Source of the DNA: Cronobacter turicensis z3032
GTDB lineage: Bacteria > Pseudomonadota > Gammaproteobacteria > Enterobacterales > Enterobacteriaceae
DNA: 64,000 bases
Reading direction: 5' to 3'
Assembly: GCA_000027065.2 (NCBI GenBank)
Contig: FN543093.2
Span: forward strand, 3,290,074 to 3,354,073
This document shows, one piece after another, positions 48,950 through 58,114 of this stretch. The notes below the pieces were generated by a model. It ran no database searches and had not been told where the DNA came from. It saw nothing but the letters and a program-made list of their open reading frames with translations. Position 1 is the first letter of the stretch. Every line of letters begins with the position of its first letter. The position numbers and the translations under genes were made by a program.

Positions 48950-49817
48950 ATCCTTTGAATCGCGGTTTCGGCAGCCCCGCGACGCTGACCTCCAGCGTAA
49001 AGAGCGCGCCGGAGAGCGGAAACCTCGCCAGCTCCTCCAGATCCATGTTTTCGCGCGTACTGGTGATATAAATCGTTTTCATCTCCGGGCCGCCAAAACA
49101 GACCATCGTCGGGCAGCGCACTGGCAGGCGGTACTCTTCAAGCTGCTCGCCGTCCGGCGAAAACCGCGCGATGCGGTGACCGTCATACATAGCCGTCCAG
49201 TAGCAGCCTTCCACATCCAGCGCCGCCCCATCCGGGATGCCTTCGCCTTCGCCAAAGGTTTTGAAAATTTCGCGTTTGCCCGGCTCGCCGAGCTCGTCAA
49301 GCGGCGTGCGATAAATGACGCCTTTCGGCGTATCCGAAGTGTACATCCAGCGTTTATCCGGACTGAAGGCAAGCCCATTGGCGCCGTGAATATCACTCTG
49401 GATAACATGCGCGCTCAGGTCAACGTCCACCCTGACCAGCAGCGCGCCTTTGTAATCGCCAGGCGCCCAGAAGGTGCCCGCGTAAAAGCGTCCATCGTGG
49501 TCGGTGCCGCCGTCGTTAAAGCGGGCCAGCGCCGGATTATTAGGATTATCGCAAACCTTCTGTCCGAGAATGCCGCGCTCGTCGGCAAGCCAGATGCCGC
49601 TGCGCAGCGCGACGATAAAACCGCCCTTCTCACGCAACGCGAAGCAGCCCACCTCTTCCGGGAACTGCCAGACCCGGTGTTCGCCGCTTTGCGGCTGATA
49701 GCGATGGATCTCCTGCTCCAGGATATCGGCCCAGTAAAGCGCCTGCTCCTGCGCGTCCCAGGTCGGGCATTCCGGCAAATGGCCGGTGTAATCAAACAAC
49801 AGCTGCGGTTGCACCAT
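48948..49817 (-). CDS. SMP-30/regucalcin/gluconolactonase-family protein
   Basis: The product is ~289 aa, a six-bladed beta-propeller of the SMP-30/LRE family. Metal-site segments are visible: ECPTWDAQEQALYWADI (~15-31), FNDGGTDHDGRFYAGTF near 100, and NGLAFSPDKRWMYTSDT near 145. Such enzymes hydrolyse sugar lactones; the substrate is unknown here. I took the ATG at 49817, with AAGGA 8 nt upstream; the ATG at 49826 overlaps that ribosome-binding site. It sits between pheA and tyrA, which adjoin each other in E. coli. Confidence 0.85.
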   Translation of the reverse strand: MVQPQLLFDYTGHLPECPTWDAQEQALYWADILEQEIHRYQPQSGEHRVWQFPEEVGCFALREKGGFIVALRSGIWLADERGILGQKVCDNPNNPALARFNDGGTDHDGRFYAGTFWAPGDYKGALLVRVDVDLSAHVIQSDIHGANGLAFSPDKRWMYTSDTPKGVIYRTPLDELGEPGKREIFKTFGEGEGIPDGAALDVEGCYWTAMYDGHRIARFSPDGEQLEEYRLPVRCPTMVCFGGPEMKTIYITSTRENMDLEELARFPLSGALFTLEVSVAGLPKPRFKG

Positions 49818-49839
49818 TTCGTTCATCCTTTTTCGCCAT

Positions 49840-49872
49840 AAAAAAAGCCAGCGGAACTGGCTGCTGGCTTTT
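49840..49872 (-). terminator. Terminator of aroF-tyrA
   Basis: AAGCCAGC and GCTGGCTT enclose a 10-nt loop. On the minus strand a run of T follows, fitting termination of tyrA transcription 22 bp after its stop. Confidence 0.75.
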
Positions 49873-49892
49873 GAGTATAAGCGGATTTTGCG

Positions 49893-51014
49893 TTACTGGC
49901 GGCTGTCGTTCGCCTGGCGCAGCAGCGCGCGGCTCTCCTGCTGGAATCGCTTCGCATAATCGCCGAACCAGTGTTCAACTTTACGGAAACTGTCGATAAA
50001 GGCGCGCTTATCGCCCTGTTCCAGCAGGCCTATCGCCTCGCCAAAACGCTGATAGTAACGCTTAATCAGCGCCAGGTTGCCCGGCGACGACATAATAATG
50101 TCCGCATAGAGCTGCGGGTCCTGCGCAAACAGGCGCCCCACCATCGCCAGCTCCAGCCGGTAAATCGGCGAGGAGAGCGCCAGCAACTGCTCCAGCTGTA
50201 CGTTCTCTTCCGCCAGATGCAGGCCGTAGGCGAACGTCGCGAAATGGCGCAGCGCCTGAATAAACGCCATGTTTTGATCGTGCTCGACCGCGCTGATGCG
50301 GTGCAGCCGCGCGCCCCACACCTGGATTTGCTCAAGGAACCACTGGTACGCCTCCGGCATGCGTCCGTCGCAGTAGACCACCACCTGTTTGGCGAGGCTG
50401 CCGCTGTCCGGCCCGAACATCGGGTGCAGACCCAGCACCGGGCCGGCGTGCACTTCCAGCATCGCCTGAAGCGGCACGTTTTTCACCGAGGTTAAATCCA
50501 CCAGCACGCAATCGTCAGGCAACGCAGGCAGCTTGCGGATAATCGCCTCAGTGAGATGCACCGGCACGCTGACAATCACCATCCCGGCGTCCGCGCACAG
50601 CGTCTGCGCCTGCGGCCAGTCCTGCTGCTCCAGAATTCGCACCTGGTAGCCGGAAAGCGTGAGCATTTTTTCAAACAGCTGGCCCATCTGGCCGCCGCCG
50701 CCGACAATCACCACCGGGCGCAGCGCCGGGTTAAGCGTTTTAAACCCTTTATCGTTTTCACTGGAATAGGATTCACGCATCACGCGCCGTAACACGTCTT
50801 CGATAAGATCCGGCGGTACGCCGAGCGTTTCGGCCTCCTGACGGCGCGACGCCAGCATAGAGGCCTCGCGCTCCGGCACATAAATCGGCAGGCCGTAACG
50901 GCTTTTCACTTCGCCGACTTCCGCTACCAGCTCCAGACGGCGCGCCAGCAACCCCAGCAGCGCCTTGTCCACTTCATCAATTTGATCGCGCAGCGCGGTC
51001 AGTTCAGCCACCAT
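49893..51014 (-). CDS. tyrA: Bifunctional chorismate mutase / prephenate dehydrogenase
   Basis: TyrA makes prephenate from chorismate and oxidises it with NAD to 4-hydroxyphenylpyruvate for tyrosine. The product is 373 aa, as in E. coli. The AroQ domain is at ~1-90 ([16 protein letters not shown]). The dehydrogenase begins with the NAD-binding [10 protein letters not shown] near 103 and has the conserved [10 protein letters not shown] near 195. The start [11 protein letters not shown] matches E. coli; the frame is open 33 codons upstream, into aroF. It starts 10 bp after the aroF stop (operon). Confidence 0.97.
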   Translation of the reverse strand: MVAELTALRDQIDEVDKALLGLLARRLELVAEVGEVKSRYGLPIYVPEREASMLASRRQEAETLGVPPDLIEDVLRRVMRESYSSENDKGFKTLNPALRPVVIVGGGGQMGQLFEKMLTLSGYQVRILEQQDWPQAQTLCADAGMVIVSVPVHLTEAIIRKLPALPDDCVLVDLTSVKNVPLQAMLEVHAGPVLGLHPMFGPDSGSLAKQVVVYCDGRMPEAYQWFLEQIQVWGARLHRISAVEHDQNMAFIQALRHFATFAYGLHLAEENVQLEQLLALSSPIYRLELAMVGRLFAQDPQLYADIIMSSPGNLALIKRYYQRFGEAIGLLEQGDKRAFIDSFRKVEHWFGDYAKRFQQESRALLRQANDSRQ

Positions 51015-51024
51015 CGTTAACCCC

Positions 51025-52095
51025 TTACGCCAGGCGCGCCGCCAGCGCCCCTTGCAGACTCTGATGAAGCTCGCGCAGCAGCGCCTCGGTGGTTTCCCAG
51101 CTAATGCAGGCATCAGTGACCGAAACGCCGTACTTCATGGCGCTGCGCGGCTGTTCAGAGGACTGATTGCCTTCATGAATATGGCTTTCAATCATCAGAC
51201 CAATAATAGAACGGTTGCCGTCTTTAATCTGCGCCACCGCGGATTCCGCGACGCCCGGCTGGCGGCGGTAATCTTTATTCGAGTTGCCATGGCTGCAGTC
51301 GATCATCAGCGCCGGACGCAGACCCGCCTGCTCCATCTCTTTTTCGCACTGCGCGACATCCGCCGGGCTGTAGTTCGGCGCTTTGCCGCCGCGCAGGATA
51401 ACGTGGCCATCCGGGTTGCCCTGGGTTTGCAGCAGGCACACCTGGCCTGCCTGGTTGATGCCGACAAAACGGTGCGGCATGGCAGCGGCGCGCATTGCGT
51501 TAATGGCGGTCGCGAGACTCCCGTCGGTGCCGTTTTTAAAGCCGACCGGCATTGAGAGACCGGACGCCATTTCGCGGTGCGTCTGGGATTCCGTGGTACG
51601 CGCGCCAATCGCGGACCAGCTAAAGAGATCGCCTAAGTATTGCGGGCTGTTCGGATCGAGCGCTTCGGTCGCCAGCGGCAAGCCAAGGCTGACCAAATCC
51701 ACCAGCAGGCGGCGCGCGATTTTCAGCCCCGCTTCCACATCGAACGAGCCATCCATATGCGGATCGTTAATCAGCCCTTTCCAGCCGACCGTGGTGCGGG
51801 GCTTTTCAAAATAGACGCGCATGACAAGGTAAAGACTATCGCTGACCTGTTCGGACAGGGTTTTAAATCGACGAGCATATTCCATCGCGGCTTCAGGATC
51901 GTGGATCGAGCAAGGTCCACACACCACCAGCAGACGCGGATCGCGACCGGCGATAATATCGGAAATGGTCTGGCGAGAGCGCGCGATCTGCGCCTCCTGT
52001 TCAACGGTCAGCGGGAACTGGGCTTTGAGTTGTTCGGGAGTGATTAACACTTGTTCATCGGCGATGTGAACGTTATTCAGCGCGTCTTTTTGCAT
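51025..52095 (-). CDS. aroF: DAHP synthase, tyrosine-sensitive
   Basis: AroF condenses phosphoenolpyruvate and erythrose-4-P, the first step of the shikimate pathway. The product is 356 aa, as in E. coli AroF. Conserved segments: [10 protein letters not shown] near 60 (metal-binding Cys), [12 protein letters not shown] near 190, and [17 protein letters not shown] near 267. Identity as the Tyr-sensitive isozyme rests on linkage to tyrA and on TyrR boxes upstream. Confidence 0.96.
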   Translation of the reverse strand: MQKDALNNVHIADEQVLITPEQLKAQFPLTVEQEAQIARSRQTISDIIAGRDPRLLVVCGPCSIHDPEAAMEYARRFKTLSEQVSDSLYLVMRVYFEKPRTTVGWKGLINDPHMDGSFDVEAGLKIARRLLVDLVSLGLPLATEALDPNSPQYLGDLFSWSAIGARTTESQTHREMASGLSMPVGFKNGTDGSLATAINAMRAAAMPHRFVGINQAGQVCLLQTQGNPDGHVILRGGKAPNYSPADVAQCEKEMEQAGLRPALMIDCSHGNSNKDYRRQPGVAESAVAQIKDGNRSIIGLMIESHIHEGNQSSEQPRSAMKYGVSVTDACISWETTEALLRELHQSLQGALAARLA

Positions 52096-52184
52096 GATGG
52101 CGATCCTGTAAGTTTGCTCGTTGCGATAGTTTTTCCTCAGCGAGGAGGAGCAAACAATATCACAGATGGTAAAGATTTCAATCC

Positions 52185-52212
52185 ATAATACGTACCGATA
52201 ACTTTACAACAA
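52185..52212 (-). promoter_or_regulatory. aroF promoter with overlapping TyrR box
   Basis: Minus strand TTGTTG (52212-52207), 16-bp spacer, TATTAT (52190-52185). A TyrR-type box with one perfect half (CGTACC-N6-TTTACA, plus strand 52191-52208) covers the spacer and reaches the -35. Confidence 0.68.
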
Positions 52213-52243
52213 GAAAATAAATGCCGCTTAACGGGCCTGTATC

Positions 52244-52261
52244 TGTAAATATAAGTTTACA
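52244..52261. promoter_or_regulatory. Strong TyrR box upstream of aroF
   Basis: TGTAAA-N6-TTTACA is a perfect TyrR consensus. Its centre is 53 bp from that of the promoter-overlapping box, the strong/weak pairing typical of tyrosine-dependent TyrR repression. Confidence 0.85.
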
Positions 52262-52287
52262 AAAAATGAAAGGCGGGTTTCCCCGCC
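52261..52287 (-). terminator. Terminator after the PepSY gene
   Basis: GGCGGGG-AAA-CCCGCC on the minus strand is followed by TTTCATTTTTT. It lies 7 bp after the PepSY gene stop and shields the aroF control region. Confidence 0.72.
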
Positions 52288-52293
52288 TCATGC

Positions 52294-53661
52294 TTATACC
52301 GCATCCTGCGCAAGCGGTTTACGACGCCCCTGCCGCCAGCGCCAGTGATCCATAATGACCAGTATAGCGAGGCTGACGCCCATTACCGGCAGCGCCAGCC
52401 CCAGCAGCGCGGCTATGGCGATCGTGATGACGCGCCAGACAACAGGCAGATTCAGCCAGCCCTGACTCAGCGTCGCTGCCGGGCTAACCAGCGGCCCCTG
52501 CGGGCGACGCAACCACCAGAGCCGGTAGCCGAGCACAATCGCGACGCACAGAGCGATACCGAAGGCGATAAGCAACAGCTGGTTCGGCAGGCCGAACAGG
52601 ATGCCCATATGGAAATCGACACCCCAGCGCGTCAGCTTCGCCATCAGCGGGTAATCAGCAAAACGTGTGGTATCAATTACCTGAAGCGTGGCGCCGTCCA
52701 CCGCCGCCGCGTCCACCTGGGTGGGCCAGGCGCGGTCGATTTCCGTAACCGTCCAGGCGCGCCCGACTTCACGCGGTGGACGAATTTCCAGCCTGCGGGC
52801 GTCAATGTCGGCGTTTCTCGCCGCCTGCAACACCTGATCATACTGGCGCGCATCGATATGCAGCGCTGGCATGTTCATCGCGCCGTGATGCATATGGTGC
52901 TCCGCATGCGGATCGTGCGCCTGCGCCCCGCCATGCAGTTGCGTATTGACCTGCGGCGTCAGCCAGTCAAACGCGGCACGCATTTTATCGACGTTCGCGC
53001 CCGCCCACTGCGACCAGGTAAGCCCGGTTGCGGAAAAGAGCAGCATACCGGCGAGCAATGCCCAGCCGAGGCCGGAGTGCAGGCGGCGCGTTGTCTGAAA
53101 CGCATTTTTCATACGCCGTTTCAGTCGGGTAAAGCTCCAGAGCGCAATACCGCCAAGCGCCGACACCCACATCCATGAGGCCGCCAGCTCGCTGTAGACG
53201 CGCCCGACATTGCCAAGCAGCAGCGAGCGGTGCGCGTAGTCAATCCACTGGCGCAGGGGCAGAATGCCGCTGGTGCCATAGACGGTTAAATCGCCTTTTA
53301 CCGCAAGCGTCACCGGATCGATAAATATCGCGCGCGACTCCGATTCGCCAAGCGACGGGTCAGCAAACATCACCCGCGTGGTTTCGCCGGGCGTTAACGC
53401 CGGACGCACCGCCGAGAGGCGCAACTCGCCACCGTTTTTTTGCTCCGCCACCGCGATTTGCTGCGCCAGCGGATGCCGCTCGCCCAACGTGGCACCGGAC
53501 AGCGCATCGCGATAGAGCCAGTTTTCGAGCTGCGGGGTCGCGACATAGAGCGTGCCCGTCAGCGCCGCGATGAAGATAAACGGCCCGATAAACAGGCCAA
53601 TATAGAAATGAAGGCGTCGCAGCAGGTTTACCCATGCCGCGCGCGGAGTGCAGGAAGTCAT
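52294..53661 (-). CDS. PepSY-associated transmembrane (PiuB-like) protein with His-rich loop
   Basis: The product is 455 aa with about five membrane spans (near 15-40, 155-180, 195-215, 355-380, 405-440) and large periplasmic loops of the PepSY_TM type. The first span region has RRLHFYIGLFIGPF, usual in this family. A His/Met-rich stretch near 248-265 (HDPHAEHHMHHGAMNM) looks like a metal-binding site. Relatives act in iron or copper handling as inner-membrane reductase-like partners. It follows the DUF2946 gene by 53 bp (operon). Function is inferred. Confidence 0.75.
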   Translation of the reverse strand: MTSCTPRAAWVNLLRRLHFYIGLFIGPFIFIAALTGTLYVATPQLENWLYRDALSGATLGERHPLAQQIAVAEQKNGGELRLSAVRPALTPGETTRVMFADPSLGESESRAIFIDPVTLAVKGDLTVYGTSGILPLRQWIDYAHRSLLLGNVGRVYSELAASWMWVSALGGIALWSFTRLKRRMKNAFQTTRRLHSGLGWALLAGMLLFSATGLTWSQWAGANVDKMRAAFDWLTPQVNTQLHGGAQAHDPHAEHHMHHGAMNMPALHIDARQYDQVLQAARNADIDARRLEIRPPREVGRAWTVTEIDRAWPTQVDAAAVDGATLQVIDTTRFADYPLMAKLTRWGVDFHMGILFGLPNQLLLIAFGIALCVAIVLGYRLWWLRRPQGPLVSPAATLSQGWLNLPVVWRVITIAIAALLGLALPVMGVSLAILVIMDHWRWRQGRRKPLAQDAV

Positions 53662-53714
53662 ACTTTTCCTTTTTTAAAAGCAGGTGATATCGCTGCGCCT
53701 GGGCGCAGGAGTTT

Positions 53715-54155
53715 TTAGCAGGAAAAAGCAGACAGGCGCGGCGGCGCGCGGGTATCAGGCCAGAGCCGCGGGTAAAAACGCCAGTGTCTGGCCACCGGAC
53801 GCGGAACCGGTAACCGGACGCGTTGCAGAATAAAGGAAACGAGCAGCGCCAGCGCCAGCAGCAGGCCAGGCACATGGGCCAGCAGAACGCAGTAGCCGCA
53901 CGCTTCGCCATGATCGACAGGCATGGAGACCGACTGAGGGGCAGACATCTCGTGGCGCATGTCCTGATGCATATCGGCCATGTCGCCCATATCTGCCATC
54001 GGCATCTCATGATGCATGCCGGGCATGGCGCTCATTGGGTCTTTTTGCAGGCTGACGGAGATAAGGGGCGCCACCACAATCAGCAGGATCGCGAACAGCG
54101 CAAGCAAGGCCGCGCGATAACGAAACACTGACTGATAAAAGATGTTGCTGCCCAC
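53715..54155 (-). CDS. DUF2946-family protein, Met/His-rich
   Basis: The product is 146 aa from a GTG start with GGAGGT 4 nt upstream. An N-terminal hydrophobic segment (~12-32) is followed by a Met/His-rich stretch at ~38-72 (PGMHHEMPMADMGDMADM, then MHQDMRHEM). A CGYC motif (~86-89) leads into a second span (~90-110). Such Met/His clusters are typical of copper-binding proteins. DUF2946 genes are often found with copper or PepSY genes. It heads a two-gene unit with the PepSY gene. Confidence 0.7.
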   Translation of the reverse strand: MGSNIFYQSVFRYRAALLALFAILLIVVAPLISVSLQKDPMSAMPGMHHEMPMADMGDMADMHQDMRHEMSAPQSVSMPVDHGEACGYCVLLAHVPGLLLALALLVSFILQRVRLPVPRPVARHWRFYPRLWPDTRAPPRLSAFSC

Positions 54156-54260
54156 AGCACCTCCAGAAAGGGAGGCTTATTGTAAATGATTTGGATGTGA
54201 AAGGTTAACGCAAAGGAAGGAAAACCGTCCGTCTTTACACTGCGCTAAAGCGCCGGAGAC

Positions 54261-54297
54261 AAAAAAAGGGCCAGCCCGCAGGCCAGCCCTTTTTATA
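54261..54297 (-). terminator. Terminator of the rpsP-rimM-trmD-rplS operon
   Basis: On the minus strand GGGCTGGCC and GGGCTGGCCC fold with two G-U pairs, flanked by an A-run and followed by seven T. It lies 23 bp after the rplS stop. Confidence 0.82.
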
Positions 54298-54319
54298 TCG
54301 GATGTCGCGAAAGCGAATC

Positions 54320-54670
<351 letters not shown>

Positions 54671-54712
54671 TTAATCTCTTATCCTGGGTAAACTGATGTT
54701 TCGGGTAGCGGC

Positions 54713-55486
54713 TTACGCGTCGCCAGTCCCATCATGTCTATGTTGCTGTTGCGCGTGTTCTGTTTTGAACTCCGCCAGCAACTTTGCTTGCTCTTCAGTC
54801 AGAGCCAGGTTTTCCAGAAGTTCAGGTCTTCTAAGCCAGGTACGGCCCAGCGACTGCTTCAGGCGCCAGCGTCTGATTTGGGCATGGTTCCCCGACAGTA
54901 AAACTGGCGGTACTTCCATCCCTTCTAACACTTCAGGCCGGGTATAGTGCGGGCAATCCAGCAACCCGTCGGCAAAGGAATCTTCCGTTGCCGACGCTTC
55001 GTGACCGAGTACGCCCGGAATAAACCTGGCGACCGAATCAATCAGCGTCATGGCGGGTAGCTCGCCGCCGCTGAGAACGTAATCGCCGATTGACCATTCT
55101 TCGTCAATTTCGGTCTGAATTACGCGCTCATCTATCCCCTCGTAGCGGCCACAAACCAGAATTAACTTCTCGTTCGTCGCCAGCTCACTGACGCCCGCTT
55201 GATCAAGCTTGCGTCCCTGAGGTGAAAGGTAAATCACCTTTGCGCCCTCGCCTGCCGCGGCTTTCGCTGCGTGAATGGCGTCCCGTAAGGGTTGCACCAT
55301 CATTAGCATCCCCGGTCCGCCGCCGTAGGGCCTGTCGTCCACGGTACGGTGCCGGTCGTGCGTGAAGTCGCGAGGACTCCAGCTATCGATGCTCAGCAGG
55401 CCATTTTTTACTGCCCGGCCAGTTACCCCGTAATCGGTAATCGCGCGGAACATCTCAGGAAACAGGCTGATTATGCCAATCCACAT
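54713..55486 (-). CDS. trmD: tRNA (guanine(37)-N1)-methyltransferase
   Basis: TrmD methylates G37 next to the anticodon and prevents +1 frameshifting; it is essential. The product is 257 aa (E. coli 255). The SPOUT knot with SAM-binding [15 protein letters not shown] is near 110 and [11 protein letters not shown] near 136. It lies 30 bp after rimM and 45 bp before rplS. Confidence 0.97.
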   Translation of the reverse strand: MWIGIISLFPEMFRAITDYGVTGRAVKNGLLSIDSWSPRDFTHDRHRTVDDRPYGGGPGMLMMVQPLRDAIHAAKAAAGEGAKVIYLSPQGRKLDQAGVSELATNEKLILVCGRYEGIDERVIQTEIDEEWSIGDYVLSGGELPAMTLIDSVARFIPGVLGHEASATEDSFADGLLDCPHYTRPEVLEGMEVPPVLLSGNHAQIRRWRLKQSLGRTWLRRPELLENLALTEEQAKLLAEFKTEHAQQQHRHDGTGDA

Positions 55487-55516
55487 AGCGCCGTTTATTA
55501 CCGTTTGTCCGGAGGT

Positions 55517-56065
55517 TTAAAAACCAGGATCCCAATCTACTTCAATGGTTTGAGTAGCGAGATCGACTTTCTTGATAACCTGCCCATCGAGGAACGGAAG
55601 TAACCGCTCCTTGATACCGAACGCATCTTTCAGGTTTGCCTTCACGACGAGAACGTCGTTCGACCCGGTTTCCATCATGTCGATGACTTTACCGAGGGTG
55701 TACCCTTCAGTGGTGACTACCTGGCAACCGATAAGATCTTTCCAGTAATAGTCGCCTTCTTCGAGGTCCGGCAACTGCGAGGAATCCACGACAATTTCGC
55801 AATTGGTCAGCAGATTCGCAGCATCACGATCGTCAACGCCTTTCAGCTTGATGATGATGTCCTGATTGTGGTGCTTCCAGCTTTCCAGCTGTACTTGCTG
55901 CCACTGACCCGCCTGCTGGATAAACCAGGGCTGATAGTCAAAAATGCTTTCGGCGTCTTCGGTGGAGGAAAACACTCTGAGCCAACCACGAATGCCGTAA
56001 CAAGAACCCATTTTCCCGAGAACAATCGGGTTAACAGGGGCTTTAGCGGCGTCTTGCTTGCTCAT
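55517..56065 (-). CDS. rimM: Ribosome maturation factor RimM
   Basis: RimM binds S19 and helps mature the 30S head. The product is 182 aa, as in E. coli. The N-terminal RimM domain is at ~10-90 ([17 protein letters not shown]) and the PRC-barrel C-domain at ~97-180. The start [13 protein letters not shown] aligns with E. coli; an adjacent ATG and a GTG lie up to 9 bases upstream. It starts 18 bp after the rpsP stop. Confidence 0.96.
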   Translation of the reverse strand: MSKQDAAKAPVNPIVLGKMGSCYGIRGWLRVFSSTEDAESIFDYQPWFIQQAGQWQQVQLESWKHHNQDIIIKLKGVDDRDAANLLTNCEIVVDSSQLPDLEEGDYYWKDLIGCQVVTTEGYTLGKVIDMMETGSNDVLVVKANLKDAFGIKERLLPFLDGQVIKKVDLATQTIEVDWDPGF

Positions 56066-56083
56066 CATGACCACCGTGACAGA

Positions 56084-56332
56084 TTAAGCTGCTTTTTTTG
56101 CTGCTTTGATCAGCGCGGAAACGCGATCGGAAACGGTAGCGCCCTGGCCAACCCAGTGCTCAATACGATCCAGATCCAGGCGTACGCCTTCTTCTTTCTC
56201 GTTAGCGATCGGGTTGAAGAAACCAACGCGCTCAATGAAGCGACCGTTGCGTGCATTACGGCTATCAGTAACGACAACCTGGTAGAACGGACGCTTTTTA
56301 GCGCCGTGACGAGCTAAACGAATAGTTACCAT
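56084..56332 (-). CDS. rpsP: 30S ribosomal protein S16
   Basis: S16 is a primary assembly protein of the 30S body. The product is 82 aa, as in E. coli, starting [18 protein letters not shown]. The ATG at 56332 has GAGGA upstream. It is first in the operon, behind a leader attenuator-like hairpin. Confidence 0.98.
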   Translation of the reverse strand: MVTIRLARHGAKKRPFYQVVVTDSRNARNGRFIERVGFFNPIANEKEEGVRLDLDRIEHWVGQGATVSDRVSALIKAAKKAA

Positions 56333-56349
56333 AACATCCTCTTGTGTGA

Positions 56350-56386
56350 ATAAAACACCGGGCCCCATCGAGGAACGGAGCCCGGC
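56350..56386 (-). promoter_or_regulatory. Attenuator-like hairpin in the rpsP leader
   Basis: On the minus strand CCGGGCTCC and GGGGCCCGG pair across a 10-nt loop, followed by TGTTTTATT. It lies between the likely promoter and rpsP, where E. coli is also reported to have a terminator-like leader structure. Confidence 0.65.
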
Positions 56387-56456
56387 GTCATATTAAAAGC
56401 CCGAAAATTTTACTGATTTCTGAGGAAAAAGCAATCTGCATATAGCAACAGAGGAC

Positions 56457-56581
56457 AATCAGGCGTATATCGTTGCAGCCAGTTTCGTCACGGCGTGCGC
56501 GCAGGAAGCGGAGCGTACACGCAGTACGTGAGCATTCCGAGCACACTCCGGGACGAAAATGGCAAATAAGATAGCCTGATT
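56457..56581. repeat. Long imperfect palindrome between ffh and rpsP
   Basis: The element is ~125 bp, with ends AATCAGGC (56457) and GCCTGATT (56581). Inner arms GCCAGTTTCGTC and GACGAAAATGGC also pair, and a central imperfect stem holds GTAC...GTAC. It begins 9 nt after the ffh stop. It looks like an intergenic palindromic repeat that would fold into one long RNA hairpin at the ffh 3' end. I cannot name the family with certainty. Confidence 0.6.
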
Positions 56582-56590
56582 TTTCTCTGT

Positions 56591-57952
56591 TTAGCGGCCA
56601 GGGAAGCCCGGCGGCATCATCCCTTTCATGCCACGCATCATCTTCGCCATCCCGCCCTTCTTCATCTTCTTCATCATGCGCTGCATGTCGTCGAACTGTT
56701 TCAGAAGACGGTTAACGTCCTGCACCTGCATCCCGCAGCCTGTCGCGATACGGCGTTTGCGGGAGCCTTTGATGATTTCCGGCTTCGCGCGCTCTTTCAG
56801 CGTCATCGAGTTAATGATGGCTTCCATGCGTACCAGCACTTTGTCGTCCATCTGCGATTTCACGTTGTCAGGCAGTTGCCCCATGCCCGGCAGCTTGCCC
56901 ATCAGGCTCGCCATGCCGCCCATGTTTTTCATCTGCTTGAGCTGCTCAAGGAAATCGTTTAAGTCGAAGCCGTCGCCTTTTTTCAGTTTGGTGGCGAGTT
57001 TCTCCGCCTGGGCGCGATCGACTTTGCTTTCGATATCTTCGATAAGCGACAGCACGTCGCCCATGCCGAGGATACGCGATGCGATACGATCCGGGTGGAA
57101 CGGCTCCAGCGCTTCGGTTTTTTCGCCGACGCCGAGGAATTTAATCGGTTTGCCGGTGATGTGACGAATCGAGAGCGCCGCACCGCCGCGAGCGTCGCCG
57201 TCCACTTTGGTCAGCACCACGCCGGTCAGCGGCAGCGCTTCGTTAAAGGCTTTCGCGGTATTGGCGGCATCCTGGCCGGTCATCGCATCGACCACAAACA
57301 GCGTTTCCACTGGTTTGATAGAGGCGTGCACCTGCTTGATTTCGTCCATCATCGCTTCGTCGACGTGCAGACGACCGGCGGTATCCACCAGCAGTACGTC
57401 GTAGAATTTCAGCTTCGCTTCTTTCAGCGCCGCGTTAACGATGTCGACCGGCTTTTGCGCCACGTCGGACGGGAAGAAATCCACGCCCACCTGCTGCGCC
57501 AGCGTTTCGAGCTGTTTGATCGCCGCCGGGCGATAGACGTCCGCAGAAACCACCAGCACCTTTTTCTTGTGCTTTTCGCGTAGGAATTTACCAAGCTTAC
57601 CGACGCTTGTCGTTTTACCGGCGCCCTGCAGGCCCGCCATCAGCACCACGGCGGGCGGCTGCGCGGCCAGGTTCAGGCTCTGGTTCTCTTCGCCCATTGC
57701 CGCCACCAGTTCGTTACGAACAATCTTCACGAACTCCTGGCCTGGCGTCAGGCTTTTGTTAACTTCATGCCCTACCGCTTTCTCTTTTACGCGGTTGATG
57801 AAGTCACGCACTACCGGCAGCGCGACGTCCGCCTCCAGCAGCGCCATGCGCACTTCGCGCAGCGTCTCTTTAATGTTTTCTTCAGTCAGGCGCCCACGGC
57901 CGCTGATATTGCGTAGCGTGCGCGACAAACGGTCAGTTAAATTATCAAACAT
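56591..57952 (-). CDS. ffh: Signal recognition particle protein Ffh
   Basis: Ffh with 4.5S RNA targets nascent membrane proteins to FtsY. The product is 453 aa, as in E. coli. NG domain: GLQGAGKTT (G1) near 105, DTAGR near 190, TKVDGDARGG near 248. The Met-rich M domain follows at ~300-453 and ends MKKMKKGGMAKMMRGMKGM. The start MFDNLTDRLSRTL matches E. coli. It is monocistronic and divergent from ypjD. Confidence 0.97.
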   Translation of the reverse strand: MFDNLTDRLSRTLRNISGRGRLTEENIKETLREVRMALLEADVALPVVRDFINRVKEKAVGHEVNKSLTPGQEFVKIVRNELVAAMGEENQSLNLAAQPPAVVLMAGLQGAGKTTSVGKLGKFLREKHKKKVLVVSADVYRPAAIKQLETLAQQVGVDFFPSDVAQKPVDIVNAALKEAKLKFYDVLLVDTAGRLHVDEAMMDEIKQVHASIKPVETLFVVDAMTGQDAANTAKAFNEALPLTGVVLTKVDGDARGGAALSIRHITGKPIKFLGVGEKTEALEPFHPDRIASRILGMGDVLSLIEDIESKVDRAQAEKLATKLKKGDGFDLNDFLEQLKQMKNMGGMASLMGKLPGMGQLPDNVKSQMDDKVLVRMEAIINSMTLKERAKPEIIKGSRKRRIATGCGMQVQDVNRLLKQFDDMQRMMKKMKKGGMAKMMRGMKGMMPPGFPGR

Positions 57953-58114
57953 GATCTCTTGCCCAAGGGTAACTTTAGGCCGCCGCAGCGACACCGAGTA
58001 AGAATGAGGCGCAGTATAACATGAAGCCGCCCTGGTTGTGATGCAACGGTTGGAGCAGGCGGCGCGTAACGCTATACTGCTTCTCTTTCTCTTCTGGCTA
58101 ATCCGACATCCTAT

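Noticed and set aside
54156..54235. CueR or Fur operator before the DUF2946 gene
   Set aside because: No CueR palindrome; the AATGAT-containing stretch matches only part of a Fur box.
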